In this document: one piece after another, positions 6,196 through 13,967 of the stretch | Position numbering within the stretch: position 1 is the first letter of the stretch | Layout of the letters: the number at the start of each line of letters is the position of its first letter | Origin: an uncultured Bacteroides sp. | GTDB lineage: Bacteria > Bacteroidota > Bacteroidia > Bacteroidales > Bacteroidaceae | Direction: 5' to 3' | DNA length: 31,984 bases | NCBI RefSeq assembly: GCF_949298305.1 | Contig: NZ_CASFWU010000056.1 | Coordinates: 1 to 31,984 of the forward strand | Made by a program: the position numbers and the translations under genes | Notes under the pieces: generated by a model | The model's input: only the letters and a program-made list of their open reading frames with translations | Told to the model about the DNA's origin: nothing | Database searches by the model: none

Positions 6196-7431
6196 ATGAA
6201 GAAACTCTTTCTATTCAGCATGGCAGCACTCTTCTGCTGGTCATGCGCCGACAACAGCACATCCCTTACAGTTCAGGTGACCAACCCGCTGGACATGGAA
6301 CGTTCCGGCGAGATGGTAGAGGTCTCTATGGCCGAAGTCTCTTCCCGTCTGAAACTGGCCGATACGGCCCAAGTCGTGGTGCTGGACGAAGAGGGTGCCC
6401 AGGTGCCCTATCAGATGACCTATGACGAGAAACTGATTTTCCCTGCCCGGGTGGGAGCCAACGGCTCCGCTTCCTACACCATCCAGCCGGGTACGCCCCA
6501 GGATGTGGAAGTGAAAGCCTGCGGCCGCCAGTATCCGGAACGTGCGGACGACATGGCGTGGGAGAACGACCTGGTGGCCTTCCGTGCCTATGGTCCTGCC
6601 CTCCAGGCCCGGGGCGAACGCGGCTTCGGCTACGACCTCTTCACGAAGTATAACACCACCGAGCCCGTACTGGAGGAGATGTATGCCAAGGAATTGGACC
6701 CAGAGTCCTGGAAGAAGGTCAACGAACTGAGAAAGACCGACCCGAAGGCTGCCGACGAGCTGGTGAAGACGTTCTCCTACCACGTAGACCACGGTTACGG
6801 CATGGACTGCTATGCCGTAGGCCCCACGCTGGGTGCCGGCGTGGCCGCACTGATGGTGGGCGACACTATCCTCTATCCGTGGTGCTATAAGGATTATGAG
6901 ATTCTGGACAACGGCCCGCTTCGCTTCACGGTGAAGCTGGTGTTCAATCCGATGACGGTAAAAGGTGACAGCACGGTGGTTGAAACCCGTGTCATCACGC
7001 TGGATGCGGGGCAACGCCTGAACCGTACGGCTGTTTCCTATACCAACCTCAAGGAGGCGCTGCCGGTGGTGACAGGCATCGTTCTGCACGAGCCGGACGG
7101 AGCCGTCGTGGCCGACGCGCAGGCCGGATACATGACGTATGTAGACCCCACTACCGGACCTGACAACGGCAAGATATTCATGGGAGCTGCCTTCCCGGCC
7201 GATGTGAAGGAGGCCAAGACAGTGCTCTTCCCGGCCGAGGAGAAGAAGATGCGCAACAATGCCGACGGACACGTGCTGGCTGTGAGCGACTACGAGCCCG
7301 GTTCGGAGTACGTCTACTACTGGGGTTTTGCCTGGGACAAGGCCGACATCAAGACACCCGACGCGTGGAATCACTATATGGCAGATTTTGCCCGTAAGCT
7401 GCGCAATCCGCTGAAGGTGGAAGTGAAATAG
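6196..7431 (+). CDS. DUF4861 domain lipoprotein
   Basis: The 411-residue product begins MKKLFLFSMAALFCWSC, a lipoprotein signal with the modified cysteine at 17, so it should be anchored in the envelope facing the periplasm or surface. The rest matches the DUF4861 family as I know it: an early VTNPLDMERSGEMVEV block, YDLFTKY and YHVDHGYGMDCYAVGPTLGAG in the middle, and VYYWGFAWDKADI near the end. The fold is probably all-beta; no activity has been firmly assigned. DUF4861 genes are often found in polysaccharide-use clusters next to uronate-metabolising dehydrogenases, which fits the SDR 120 bp upstream. A role in processing acidic sugars is inference. Confidence 0.82.
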   Translation: MKKLFLFSMAALFCWSCADNSTSLTVQVTNPLDMERSGEMVEVSMAEVSSRLKLADTAQVVVLDEEGAQVPYQMTYDEKLIFPARVGANGSASYTIQPGTPQDVEVKACGRQYPERADDMAWENDLVAFRAYGPALQARGERGFGYDLFTKYNTTEPVLEEMYAKELDPESWKKVNELRKTDPKAADELVKTFSYHVDHGYGMDCYAVGPTLGAGVAALMVGDTILYPWCYKDYEILDNGPLRFTVKLVFNPMTVKGDSTVVETRVITLDAGQRLNRTAVSYTNLKEALPVVTGIVLHEPDGAVVADAQAGYMTYVDPTTGPDNGKIFMGAAFPADVKEAKTVLFPAEEKKMRNNADGHVLAVSDYEPGSEYVYYWGFAWDKADIKTPDAWNHYMADFARKLRNPLKVEVK

Positions 7432-7461
7432 GACTTTGCGGCTGACTCTGACAGATGTGAA

Positions 7462-7505
7462 GATGCCCGCTTGCGACACGGATGTGCGCAGGCGGGCATC
7501 TCTTT
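7462..7505. terminator. Terminator after the DUF4861 gene
   Basis: GATGCCCGC (7462-7470) pairs with GCGGGCATC (7492-7500) and is followed by TCTTT. It sits between two convergent genes and is placed to end the DUF4861 transcript. Confidence 0.7.
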
Positions 7506-7517
7506 ATGGCCAGTGGA

Positions 7518-8180
7518 TTACAGCAGCCTGAACTCATAACCCTCTTCCTTCAGGAAGTTGATGGCGCGGGGGAGGGCGTATTGCAGGTTGCCGTTGTTCC
7601 ACGACTTGAGAGAATCGTGGAAGGTGATGATGGAACCGTTGCGGGCGTAGCGCATGACGTTGGCCAGCACCTGGGGCCCGCGCAGTTTCTTGCTGTAGTC
7701 GCGGGTGACAAGGTCCCACATGATAATCTTGTATTTGCTTTTCAGCACCATGTACTGTGCCCATCCCATGTGTCCGTGGGGAGGACGGAAGAGGAGGGGG
7801 CGCAGGGCCTTGTCGGTGATTTCGGGCTCACAGATGGAGCACATGAAGTCGTAGGCTTCTTCGGTGTTCTCCAGATAACTGTATGAGGTAAAGTATTTCC
7901 GGCTGAAGCCACGGATGTGGTTGAAGGTGTGGTTACCGATGCGGTGGCCGCGCTCCACTACCATGCGGAAGATGTCGGGATGCTTGCGTATGTTGTCGCC
8001 CACCATGAAGAAGGTAGCCTTTATGCCGTGCTGGTCCAGCAGGTCGAGCACCCAAGGGGTGACTTCGGGGATGGGGCCGTCGTCGAAGGTCAGATAGACG
8101 GCCTTCTCGTCGGGATTGATCCGCCACAGGGCACTGGGATACAGTTTGCGGAATAACTTGGGGGGCTGCTCGATGAACAT
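7518..8180 (-). CDS. Polysaccharide deacetylase family protein (CE4, NodB-like)
   Basis: The 220-residue product is a compact NodB-homology domain. It shows all five motifs: TFDDGP with D33/D34, the zinc-binding HTFNH (H84, H88), RPPHGH, the WDLVTRDY region, and TFHDS near the C-terminus. These enzymes remove N- or O-acetyl groups from peptidoglycan or polysaccharides. There is no obvious signal peptide, though a basic/aromatic N-terminus (PPKLFRKLYPSALW) could associate with the membrane. It follows the DUF2723 gene on the same strand after 93 bp that consist of heptamer repeats ending right at its ATG. The substrate is unknown. Confidence 0.9.
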   Translation of the reverse strand: MFIEQPPKLFRKLYPSALWRINPDEKAVYLTFDDGPIPEVTPWVLDLLDQHGIKATFFMVGDNIRKHPDIFRMVVERGHRIGNHTFNHIRGFSRKYFTSYSYLENTEEAYDFMCSICEPEITDKALRPLLFRPPHGHMGWAQYMVLKSKYKIIMWDLVTRDYSKKLRGPQVLANVMRYARNGSIITFHDSLKSWNNGNLQYALPRAINFLKEEGYEFRLL

Positions 8181-8273
8181 GGTTAGCGGTTAGTGGTTAG
8201 CGGTTAGTGGTTAGTGGTTAGCGATTAGTATCCATTCCTCTACTAACCGCTAACCACTCACCGTTCACCGCTA
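8181..8273. repeat. Heptamer repeats forming an intergenic hairpin
   Basis: Seven 7-bp units (GGTTAGC or GGTTAGT, the last GATTAGT) run from 8181 to 8229. After a short loop come inverted heptamers; ACTAACCGCTAACC at 8242-8255 is the exact complement of GGTTAGCGGTTAGT. The block fills the whole gap between the DUF2723 stop and the deacetylase start. It could fold as a long hairpin in the minus-strand transcript, and no T-run follows it. Confidence 0.75.
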
Positions 8274-11200
8274 CTATTGTCCTTTCATTCGGTCTACATA
8301 CATATTATACAGTTCCTCTACCTTGGGTTCGTAGATGTCGGCCAGCTTGGAGTGGTACTGCTTCATTATCTTCACTTCGCGGTCCAGAATGGCCCAGTTG
8401 TACTCGTACTCGCGTACACTGTACATGAAGCGTTTCTCGTCCAGGCTGAGGTACCAGGTGAGGTACTCCACGGACTTGTCGGCCAGAACCTGCATCATGC
8501 TGTCGGCCTTCTCGGTCTCGCCCAGCTGGTAGTAGGCTTCGGCCATCTGTACGGCACCGTTCTGCCAGTCGTAGGGGACGTTGCAGGCAGGTATCATCTT
8601 CTCGGCGTAGTCCAGCGCGGCCTTGGCCTTGGCCTTCTTGCCTTCCTTCATCAACTGCGCGACGAGCTGTGAGAAGATGCGGCGGTGGGAGTAGCACATG
8701 CGCATGGCGTTCTCGTCGATGTAGATGCCGGGCTTGTCGATGCCTCCGTACTTGAACTTGTTCATCAGGTTGTCGTACATCTTCTCGCTGTCGATGCTGA
8801 CACCGGTCTTGGTGTTGTCGAACGGCGTGAAGCGGTAGGCCAGACCTTCCTGGATGAAGTGGTTGGCCATGCCCAGCTGGTTTTCCTGTCCTACGCTGAT
8901 GGCGATGTAGATGGGGCGTTCCCAGTTGGCCTCGGAGAGCATTTCGAGCATCATCAGCTCACTCTTGTAGAGGGCGCGTTTGCCCTTGAGCGAGATGTGC
9001 ATGTAGTCGGGGATGGAATCGCCCGGAATCAGCATGCCGCTGCGGCGCACGGCTTCCTTGTCCACCTTGATGACGATGCTGTCCGTAGGTATCACCTTCA
9101 GGTCGTCGTTCTTGCTGCGCACCCAGTTGTTCAGGATGTTCTTCAGCTCGTAGGGATTGTCTCCGAACTCCTTCTTTACGTTCACCAGCGCTTCGCCCTG
9201 GCCGTTGAGGGCCTGCTTCTCGGCCTCGGCGTAGAGGGCGTCGATGCTCTTCTTGTACTCGGGACGGACGGGGATGTATTCGTTGGTGCCTTCCACGTAC
9301 TCCATGCGGTCCCACGTGATGGGCAGCGAGGGAGAGTCGTAGGCCGGACGCTTCATCTGGTCGATGTACCAGTCGGTCTGCAAGTAGGAGAGGTTGCAGG
9401 TGCGGGCGTCGGTGCGGAAGCCTTCGGTCTCCTGGTTGTACCAGAGGGGGAAGGTGTCGTTGTCGCCGTTGGTATAGATGATGGGGTTGCCCGTCTCCTG
9501 GAGGGACATCAGGTAGTTCTGGCCGAAGTCGCGCGCCATGTAGCGGTCGCTGCGGTCGTGGTCGTCCCACGTCTGGCTGGCCATTTGGATGGGCACGAGC
9601 AGACAGATTACGGAGACGATGAGGGCCACGACGGGTGAAGGCTTCATGTCGGACGGCGGCAGGGTGCCTGCGGCCGCGGCTGCAAGTTCCTCTTTCGTCC
9701 ATTCTTTCTTCTCGCGTTTGGCTGTCAGCTTGCTCACCAGCTGTATCAGTCCCGTCACGCCCATGCCTATCCAGATGGCGAAGGCGTAGAAGGAGCCTGC
9801 GAAGGCATAGTCGCGTTCGCGCGGCTGGCTGGGCGTCTGGTTCAGGTAGAGCACGATGGCGATACCCGTCATGAAGAACAGGAAGAACACCACCCAGAAC
9901 TGCTGGATGCCCTTCTGTCCGCGGTAGGCTTGCCACAGCAGGCCGATGATGCCCAGCAGCAGCGGCAGTCCGTAGAAGACGTTGTGTCCCTTGTTGTCCT
10001 TCAGTTCGGCGGGCAGCAGTTCCTGGTTGCCCACCAGCAGGTTGTCTATGAAGTCGAAGCCCGTTATCCAGTTGCCGTGCTCAATCTCGCCGAAGCCCTG
10101 GATGTCGTTCTGACGGCCCACAAAGTTCCACATGAAGTAGCGCCAGTACATCCAGTTGAGCTGGTAGGAGAAGAAGAACTTGATGTTCTCCCACTGCGTG
10201 GGCATGGTCACCATGACCATCTCGCCGCACTTGTCGTAGGGCACCTCGTAGCCTTTGATGTCCTGCCACGACTGGTACTGGTCGGCGTGCAGGCTGCTGT
10301 ACATGCGCGGGAAGAGCATGTTCTGGGCGTATTCGTACTCGATGCGTCCGGGTATCTCCACGTAGCTGTCCTTCTCGTCGGGCGTGGCCTTCTCCTTGCG
10401 GATGAACTTGGTGCCGTTATACGAGATGCGGGGCTCGCAATATCCGTCCTTCACGTCCAGAGCCACCTGCGACGAATAGGCGGGGCCGTAGAACAGCGGG
10501 CGTGTGCCGTACTGCTCGCGTCCCAGGTATTCGCCCAGGGTGAAGATGTCTTCGGGCGAGTTCTGGTCCATCGGCGTGTTGGCCGTGGAGCGGATGACGA
10601 TGAGCGCGTAGGACGAGTAGCCGATGACCATCATCATGGTGCAGAGCAGGGCCGTGTTCAGCGTGCGTGCGCTGACGCGGTACTTCTCCTTCATGCCAGC
10701 CTGTGCCTTGGGATTGAGGTAGAGCCACAGCAGGGCAATGACGATGAGTCCGATGACTACCGACCCGCCGCCGTGTCCGTAGAAGGGGATGCCCAGCATG
10801 GCGATGGTGAGGATGAACGACACGGCCATGCGCAGCTTGTTCCGTTCGGTATAGGTTTCGTACACACCCCACACCAGGCTGGCGGCCAGCAGGATGATGT
10901 AGACGATGACGCCCGTATTGAACGGCAGGCCCAGGCCGTTGACGAACAGCAGCTCGAACCATCCGCCCACCTTCACGATGCCCGGCACGATGCCGTAGAG
11001 CACCACGCCCACCAGCACCATGGACCCCAGCAGGGCCAGCAGCGAGCCTTTGGCGTTGGCGTTGGGAACCTTCTTATAGTAGTAGACCAGCACGATGGCG
11101 GGCAGGCACAGCAGGTTGAGCAGGTGCACGCCGATGCTGAGGCCCGTCATGTAGGCAATCAGTACCAGCCAGCGGTCGCTGTGGGGCTGGTCGGCCACGT

Positions 11201-11696
11201 CTTCCCACTTCAGGATGAGCCAGAACACCAGGGCGGTGAACAGTGACGAATAGGCGTAAACCTCGCCCTCGACGGCGCTGAACCAGAAGGTGTCGCTGAA
11301 CGTGTAGGCCATGGCGCCCACCAGTCCGCTGCCCATTACGGTCACCAGCTGTCCGCGCGTGACGGCGGCCATGTCCTTGATGACGAGTTTGCGCACCAGG
11401 TGCGTGATGGTCCAGAACAGGAACATGATGCACGCGCCGCTCATCAGGGCGCTCATGTAGTTCACCATCTTGGCCACCTGTGAAGGGTCGGAAGCGAACA
11501 GGGTGAAGAGGTTGCCCGTGAGCATGAAGAACGGGTTGCCGGGCGGGTGTCCCACTTCGAGCTTGTAGGCGCTTGTGATGAACTCGGGGCAGTCCCAGAA
11601 GCTGGCGGTCGGCTCAATGGTCATGCAGTAGACGGTCGCCGCGATGAGGAACGTAATCCACCCCACGAGGTTGTTTACGGTTTTGTACTGTTTCAT
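8274..11696 (-). CDS. DUF2723 (GT117, TMEM260-like) membrane protein
   Basis: The 1,140-residue product begins with the DUF2723 region. Its hallmark is TASFWDCPEFI (D35, E38) in the first periplasmic loop, followed by LEVGHPPGNPFF (H50), with about a dozen membrane segments to roughly residue 690. A soluble C-terminal part of about 440 residues, from ASQTWDDHDRSDR onward, includes TPR-like helices near the end. CAZy places DUF2723 in GT117, the family of human TMEM260, a protein O-mannosyltransferase using a polyprenyl-linked donor. Acting on secreted proteins in the inner membrane is therefore plausible here, but is inference. Length and layout match long Bacteroidota members. The downstream deacetylase may be co-transcribed. 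Confidence 0.9.
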   Translation of the reverse strand: MKQYKTVNNLVGWITFLIAATVYCMTIEPTASFWDCPEFITSAYKLEVGHPPGNPFFMLTGNLFTLFASDPSQVAKMVNYMSALMSGACIMFLFWTITHLVRKLVIKDMAAVTRGQLVTVMGSGLVGAMAYTFSDTFWFSAVEGEVYAYSSLFTALVFWLILKWEDVADQPHSDRWLVLIAYMTGLSIGVHLLNLLCLPAIVLVYYYKKVPNANAKGSLLALLGSMVLVGVVLYGIVPGIVKVGGWFELLFVNGLGLPFNTGVIVYIILLAASLVWGVYETYTERNKLRMAVSFILTIAMLGIPFYGHGGGSVVIGLIVIALLWLYLNPKAQAGMKEKYRVSARTLNTALLCTMMMVIGYSSYALIVIRSTANTPMDQNSPEDIFTLGEYLGREQYGTRPLFYGPAYSSQVALDVKDGYCEPRISYNGTKFIRKEKATPDEKDSYVEIPGRIEYEYAQNMLFPRMYSSLHADQYQSWQDIKGYEVPYDKCGEMVMVTMPTQWENIKFFFSYQLNWMYWRYFMWNFVGRQNDIQGFGEIEHGNWITGFDFIDNLLVGNQELLPAELKDNKGHNVFYGLPLLLGIIGLLWQAYRGQKGIQQFWVVFFLFFMTGIAIVLYLNQTPSQPRERDYAFAGSFYAFAIWIGMGVTGLIQLVSKLTAKREKKEWTKEELAAAAAGTLPPSDMKPSPVVALIVSVICLLVPIQMASQTWDDHDRSDRYMARDFGQNYLMSLQETGNPIIYTNGDNDTFPLWYNQETEGFRTDARTCNLSYLQTDWYIDQMKRPAYDSPSLPITWDRMEYVEGTNEYIPVRPEYKKSIDALYAEAEKQALNGQGEALVNVKKEFGDNPYELKNILNNWVRSKNDDLKVIPTDSIVIKVDKEAVRRSGMLIPGDSIPDYMHISLKGKRALYKSELMMLEMLSEANWERPIYIAISVGQENQLGMANHFIQEGLAYRFTPFDNTKTGVSIDSEKMYDNLMNKFKYGGIDKPGIYIDENAMRMCYSHRRIFSQLVAQLMKEGKKAKAKAALDYAEKMIPACNVPYDWQNGAVQMAEAYYQLGETEKADSMMQVLADKSVEYLTWYLSLDEKRFMYSVREYEYNWAILDREVKIMKQYHSKLADIYEPKVEELYNMYVDRMKGQ

Positions 11697-11748
11697 TCGG
11701 ATGAAATCTGTTAGATGTTTAATTTTACGATTTCGGTATATATGGCCG

Positions 11749-11756
11749 CAAAGATA
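11749..11756 (-). promoter_or_regulatory. Probable -7 element of the DUF2723 gene
   Basis: On the minus strand TATCTTTG matches TAnnTTTG exactly, 53 bp upstream of the ATG at 11696. An upstream TTG exists but at about 24 bp spacing. The 22-bp repeat array begins about 100 bp further upstream. Confidence 0.55.
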
Positions 11757-11854
11757 ATGATTTCCCTTCTAAATGAGTGGCAAGGGGGGTGATTATTAGT
11801 ATTGGTTAAGGGTTGGGGGCGGTTGCGGCGCGTTCCGGCTGCCCCTTTCGGGCC

Positions 11855-11964
11855 GTGCAAGCATCGTCCGCACACCGTGCAAGCATCGTCCGCGCACCGT
11901 GCAAGCATCGTCCGCGCACCGTGCAGGCATCGTCCGCGCACCGTGCAGGCATTGTCCGCGCACC
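11855..11964. repeat. Array of five near-identical 22-bp units (second locus)
   Basis: Units start at 11855, 11877, 11899, 11921 and 11943, each exactly 22 bp. All share GTGCA(A/G)GCAT(C/T)GTCCGC and end in CACC; differences are single bases, such as AAGCAT to AGGCAT in the last two. A sixth copy degenerates after GTGC at 11965. Each unit has quasi-dyad symmetry around GC-AA-GC. It lies in the 311-bp spacer between the metal ABC ATPase stop and the DUF2723 promoter. Because 22 is not a multiple of three, frames in all directions are open by chance. Confidence 0.9.
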
Positions 11965-12007
11965 GTGCCGGGAGCTGCCCGGAGGGGCCGGAGACGGCTG
12001 CCGGCGG

Positions 12008-12793
12008 TCAGGAGGCTGACTCGTCGGGGTGGTGGTGATGGTGCTCGCCCAGGATGCGGTGGGGCAGGGAGCCGTGTCCCAGCAGCTCGATGGGGCAGTT
12101 GAAGTGCTGTTCCAGCCAGGGGCCCGTGACGCACTCGGTGGAGGGATGGTAGTCCAGCGTGCCGTTGACGCAGGCCACGGACTTGACCTGTTGCAGGATG
12201 GTGCCGATGTCGTGGCTGACGAGGATGATGGCACAGTTGCGGTTGATTTCGGCCAGGAGTTGGTAGAGGCGTGCCTCGAACCGTTTGTCGATGTAGGTAC
12301 TGGGTTCGTCCAGTATCAGCACTTCGGGGTCGGAGATGACGGCCCGCCCCAGCAGGGCGCGTTGCAGCTGTCCGCCGCTCAGTGCGCCCACGGGGCGCCG
12401 CTCCAGGCCTTCCAGCCCCATGCGGGCAATGACTTCGCGGGCCAGCTGCCGTTGCTTGTCGCCGAAGCGTGCGGCCAGCGGCATCTGTCCGCTCAGGCCG
12501 GAGAGCACCACTTCCTCTACGGTGATGGGAAATTTGCGGTCGATGGTGCTGTACTGGGGCAGGTAGCCCATGGTCAGCGTGGGGCGTCCCTCGCGGCGCG
12601 GGGTGAAGGTTATCCGGCCTCCGGTGGGCTGCAGCAGTCCCAGGATGCAGCGGATGAGGGTGGTCTTTCCGCCGCCGTTGGGGCCGATGATGCCCAGAAA
12701 GTCGCGCTCGTAGACGCTGAGGTTGACGTCGTGCAGGACGGTGCGGCCGTCGTAGCCCGCGCTGAGGTTGTTTATTTCGATGATGGAGTCCAT
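12008..12793 (-). CDS. znuC: Zinc/manganese-type ABC transporter ATP-binding protein
   Basis: The 261-residue product is an ABC ATPase of the metal (ZnuC/MntB) type: Walker A GPNGGGKTT near residue 38, Q-loop in MGYLPQYSTID, signature LSGGQLQR, Walker B VLILDEPS followed by TYIDKRFEARLY, and switch histidine in LVSHDIG. It would drive metal import at the inner membrane. The C-terminus ends in a histidine run (GEHHHHHPDESAS) that could bind zinc. It follows the substrate-binding gene after 131 bp on the same strand. No permease gene is adjacent. I chose the start at 12793 (MDSIIEINNLSAGY) because the frame extends upstream into the neighbouring gene without family homology. Confidence 0.9.
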   Translation of the reverse strand: MDSIIEINNLSAGYDGRTVLHDVNLSVYERDFLGIIGPNGGGKTTLIRCILGLLQPTGGRITFTPRREGRPTLTMGYLPQYSTIDRKFPITVEEVVLSGLSGQMPLAARFGDKQRQLAREVIARMGLEGLERRPVGALSGGQLQRALLGRAVISDPEVLILDEPSTYIDKRFEARLYQLLAEINRNCAIILVSHDIGTILQQVKSVACVNGTLDYHPSTECVTGPWLEQHFNCPIELLGHGSLPHRILGEHHHHHPDESAS

Positions 12794-12924
12794 GAGGTAA
12801 GTGGGAATTGGGAATGGATAATGGAAAGTTGATAATTGGGAATGGGGAATGAAAGCGGGGAATGGATGTGCATTGTTCGTCCTCCATTCTCCCTTGTCGC
12901 GGTTCATTCTTCCTTTATACGTTC
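12794..12924. repeat. Low-complexity spacer with GGGAATGG-type repeats
   Basis: Variants of GGGAATTGGGAATGG and GGATAATGG repeat from about 12808 to 12870. The complementary C-rich forms CCATTC and TTCATTC follow to 12914, so the transcript could fold back on itself. It separates the binding-protein and ATPase genes of one apparent operon. Confidence 0.55.
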
Positions 12925-13866
12925 TCAATCCTCCCTTATTAAAGCCCGCGCGGTCTTCATCATCTCCTCCTGCCAGTCGTAGGCCAGGGGGTTGATGTCC
13001 ACCACTTGCGTGCCGGTCTGCCGGGCTATGACTTCGGCGTTGCGGCGGTCGAACTCGGGCTGCACGAAGACGACGTGCACGCCCTCCTCCTTGCACAGGC
13101 CGATGAGTTCCTTCAGGTGGGCGGGCGACGGCTCCTTGCCTGCGGCTTCGATGGGTATCTGGGTGAGGCCGTAGTCGCGGGCAAAGTAGGAGAGGGCGGG
13201 GTGGTAAATCATGAAGGCGCGGTCGGCCTGTGGTGTTGACAGCATGGCGCAGATGAGGCTGTCCGTCTGTTCCAGGCGGCGGCAGAGGCTGTCGTAGCGT
13301 TGCAGGTAGACTTCCTCGCGGTTCTTGTTGAGTGCGCGCAGGGCGCTGAGTATGTTGCCGGCAATAATCTGTGCGTTGGCGGCCGAGTTCCAGATGTGGG
13401 GTTCCACACCCACGAGCTCGTCCGTCTGCTGTGCCTGGCTGTGTGCTTCTTCTTCCTCCCGATAGTTGCTGCCCGGCCCGTGCTGGTGGCGGTGGGCGTG
13501 CGTCTCGTCATAAATCAGGTCTACACCGCGCGAAAGGTCGAAAAACTGCAGGTGGGGGGCGTTGTCTGCCAGGCGGTCGGCCCATGTCTGCTCGAAGCCG
13601 ATGTAGCCGATGCGGAAGAAGGCCTTGCTCTGTGAGAGTTCGGTCAGTTGCAGGGGCGTGGGGTCATAGGTTTCAGGGCTGCTGCCTTTGGGCACCATGC
13701 TCACCACGCGGTAGTCGTCGCCTGCAATGGCTTCGGTAAAGTAGCGCAGGGGTTCGATGGTGACCGTGATGACGGGCTTCTTGTCCGCCTCTTTATTGCG
13801 GTTGCCGCCGCCGGGCTTGCAGCCCACGGCCAGCAGGGGAATGAGTAGTAACAGTATCTTTTTCAT
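12925..13866 (-). CDS. znuA: Metal (zinc) ABC transporter substrate-binding lipoprotein
   Basis: The 313-residue product begins MKKILLLLIPLLAVGC, a lipoprotein signal with lipidated C16, and has the ZnuA/TroA cluster A-I fold. Likely metal ligands are H157 (VEPHIW), H222 (IYHPALSYFA) and D290 (VVDINPL). The position usually held by the first histidine, after GSSP, is E65 in PETYDPTP. A charged loop with HAHRHQH (about residues 123-142) is typical of zinc-specific members. It binds metal in the periplasm and delivers it to a permease that is not encoded here. The ATPase gene follows. Zinc is favoured by the histidine loop; manganese is the alternative. Confidence 0.88.
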   Translation of the reverse strand: MKKILLLLIPLLAVGCKPGGGNRNKEADKKPVITVTIEPLRYFTEAIAGDDYRVVSMVPKGSSPETYDPTPLQLTELSQSKAFFRIGYIGFEQTWADRLADNAPHLQFFDLSRGVDLIYDETHAHRHQHGPGSNYREEEEAHSQAQQTDELVGVEPHIWNSAANAQIIAGNILSALRALNKNREEVYLQRYDSLCRRLEQTDSLICAMLSTPQADRAFMIYHPALSYFARDYGLTQIPIEAAGKEPSPAHLKELIGLCKEEGVHVVFVQPEFDRRNAEVIARQTGTQVVDINPLAYDWQEEMMKTARALIRED

Positions 13867-13967
13867 ATATCAAGTTCTTAAGCCTTTAAGTTCTTAAGTA
13901 TTTTAGTCTTCAAGTTATTGAGGAGTCCGTTTGCATGAACTCTGAAATCAGAACCCTGAAACCGGGT
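13867..13967. repeat. AAGTTCTTAAG-type repeats and a small hairpin
   Basis: From 13870 to 13920 the sequence is built from variants of CAAGTTCTTAAG and TTTAAGTTCTTAAG with a period of about 8-9 bp. At 13951-13969 GAACCC pairs with GGGTTC across the stop codon of the gene ending here. No T-run supports a minus-strand terminator. Confidence 0.5.

Noticed and set aside
11855..11964. CRISPR array
   Set aside because: The units are directly adjacent with no unique spacers, and there are no cas genes in the window.
11711..12234. Open frames on both strands across the 22-bp array, with repeated cysteine/arginine-rich peptides
   Set aside because: The frames are open because a 22-bp repeat without stops cycles through all frames. 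There is no start context, family match or conserved composition.
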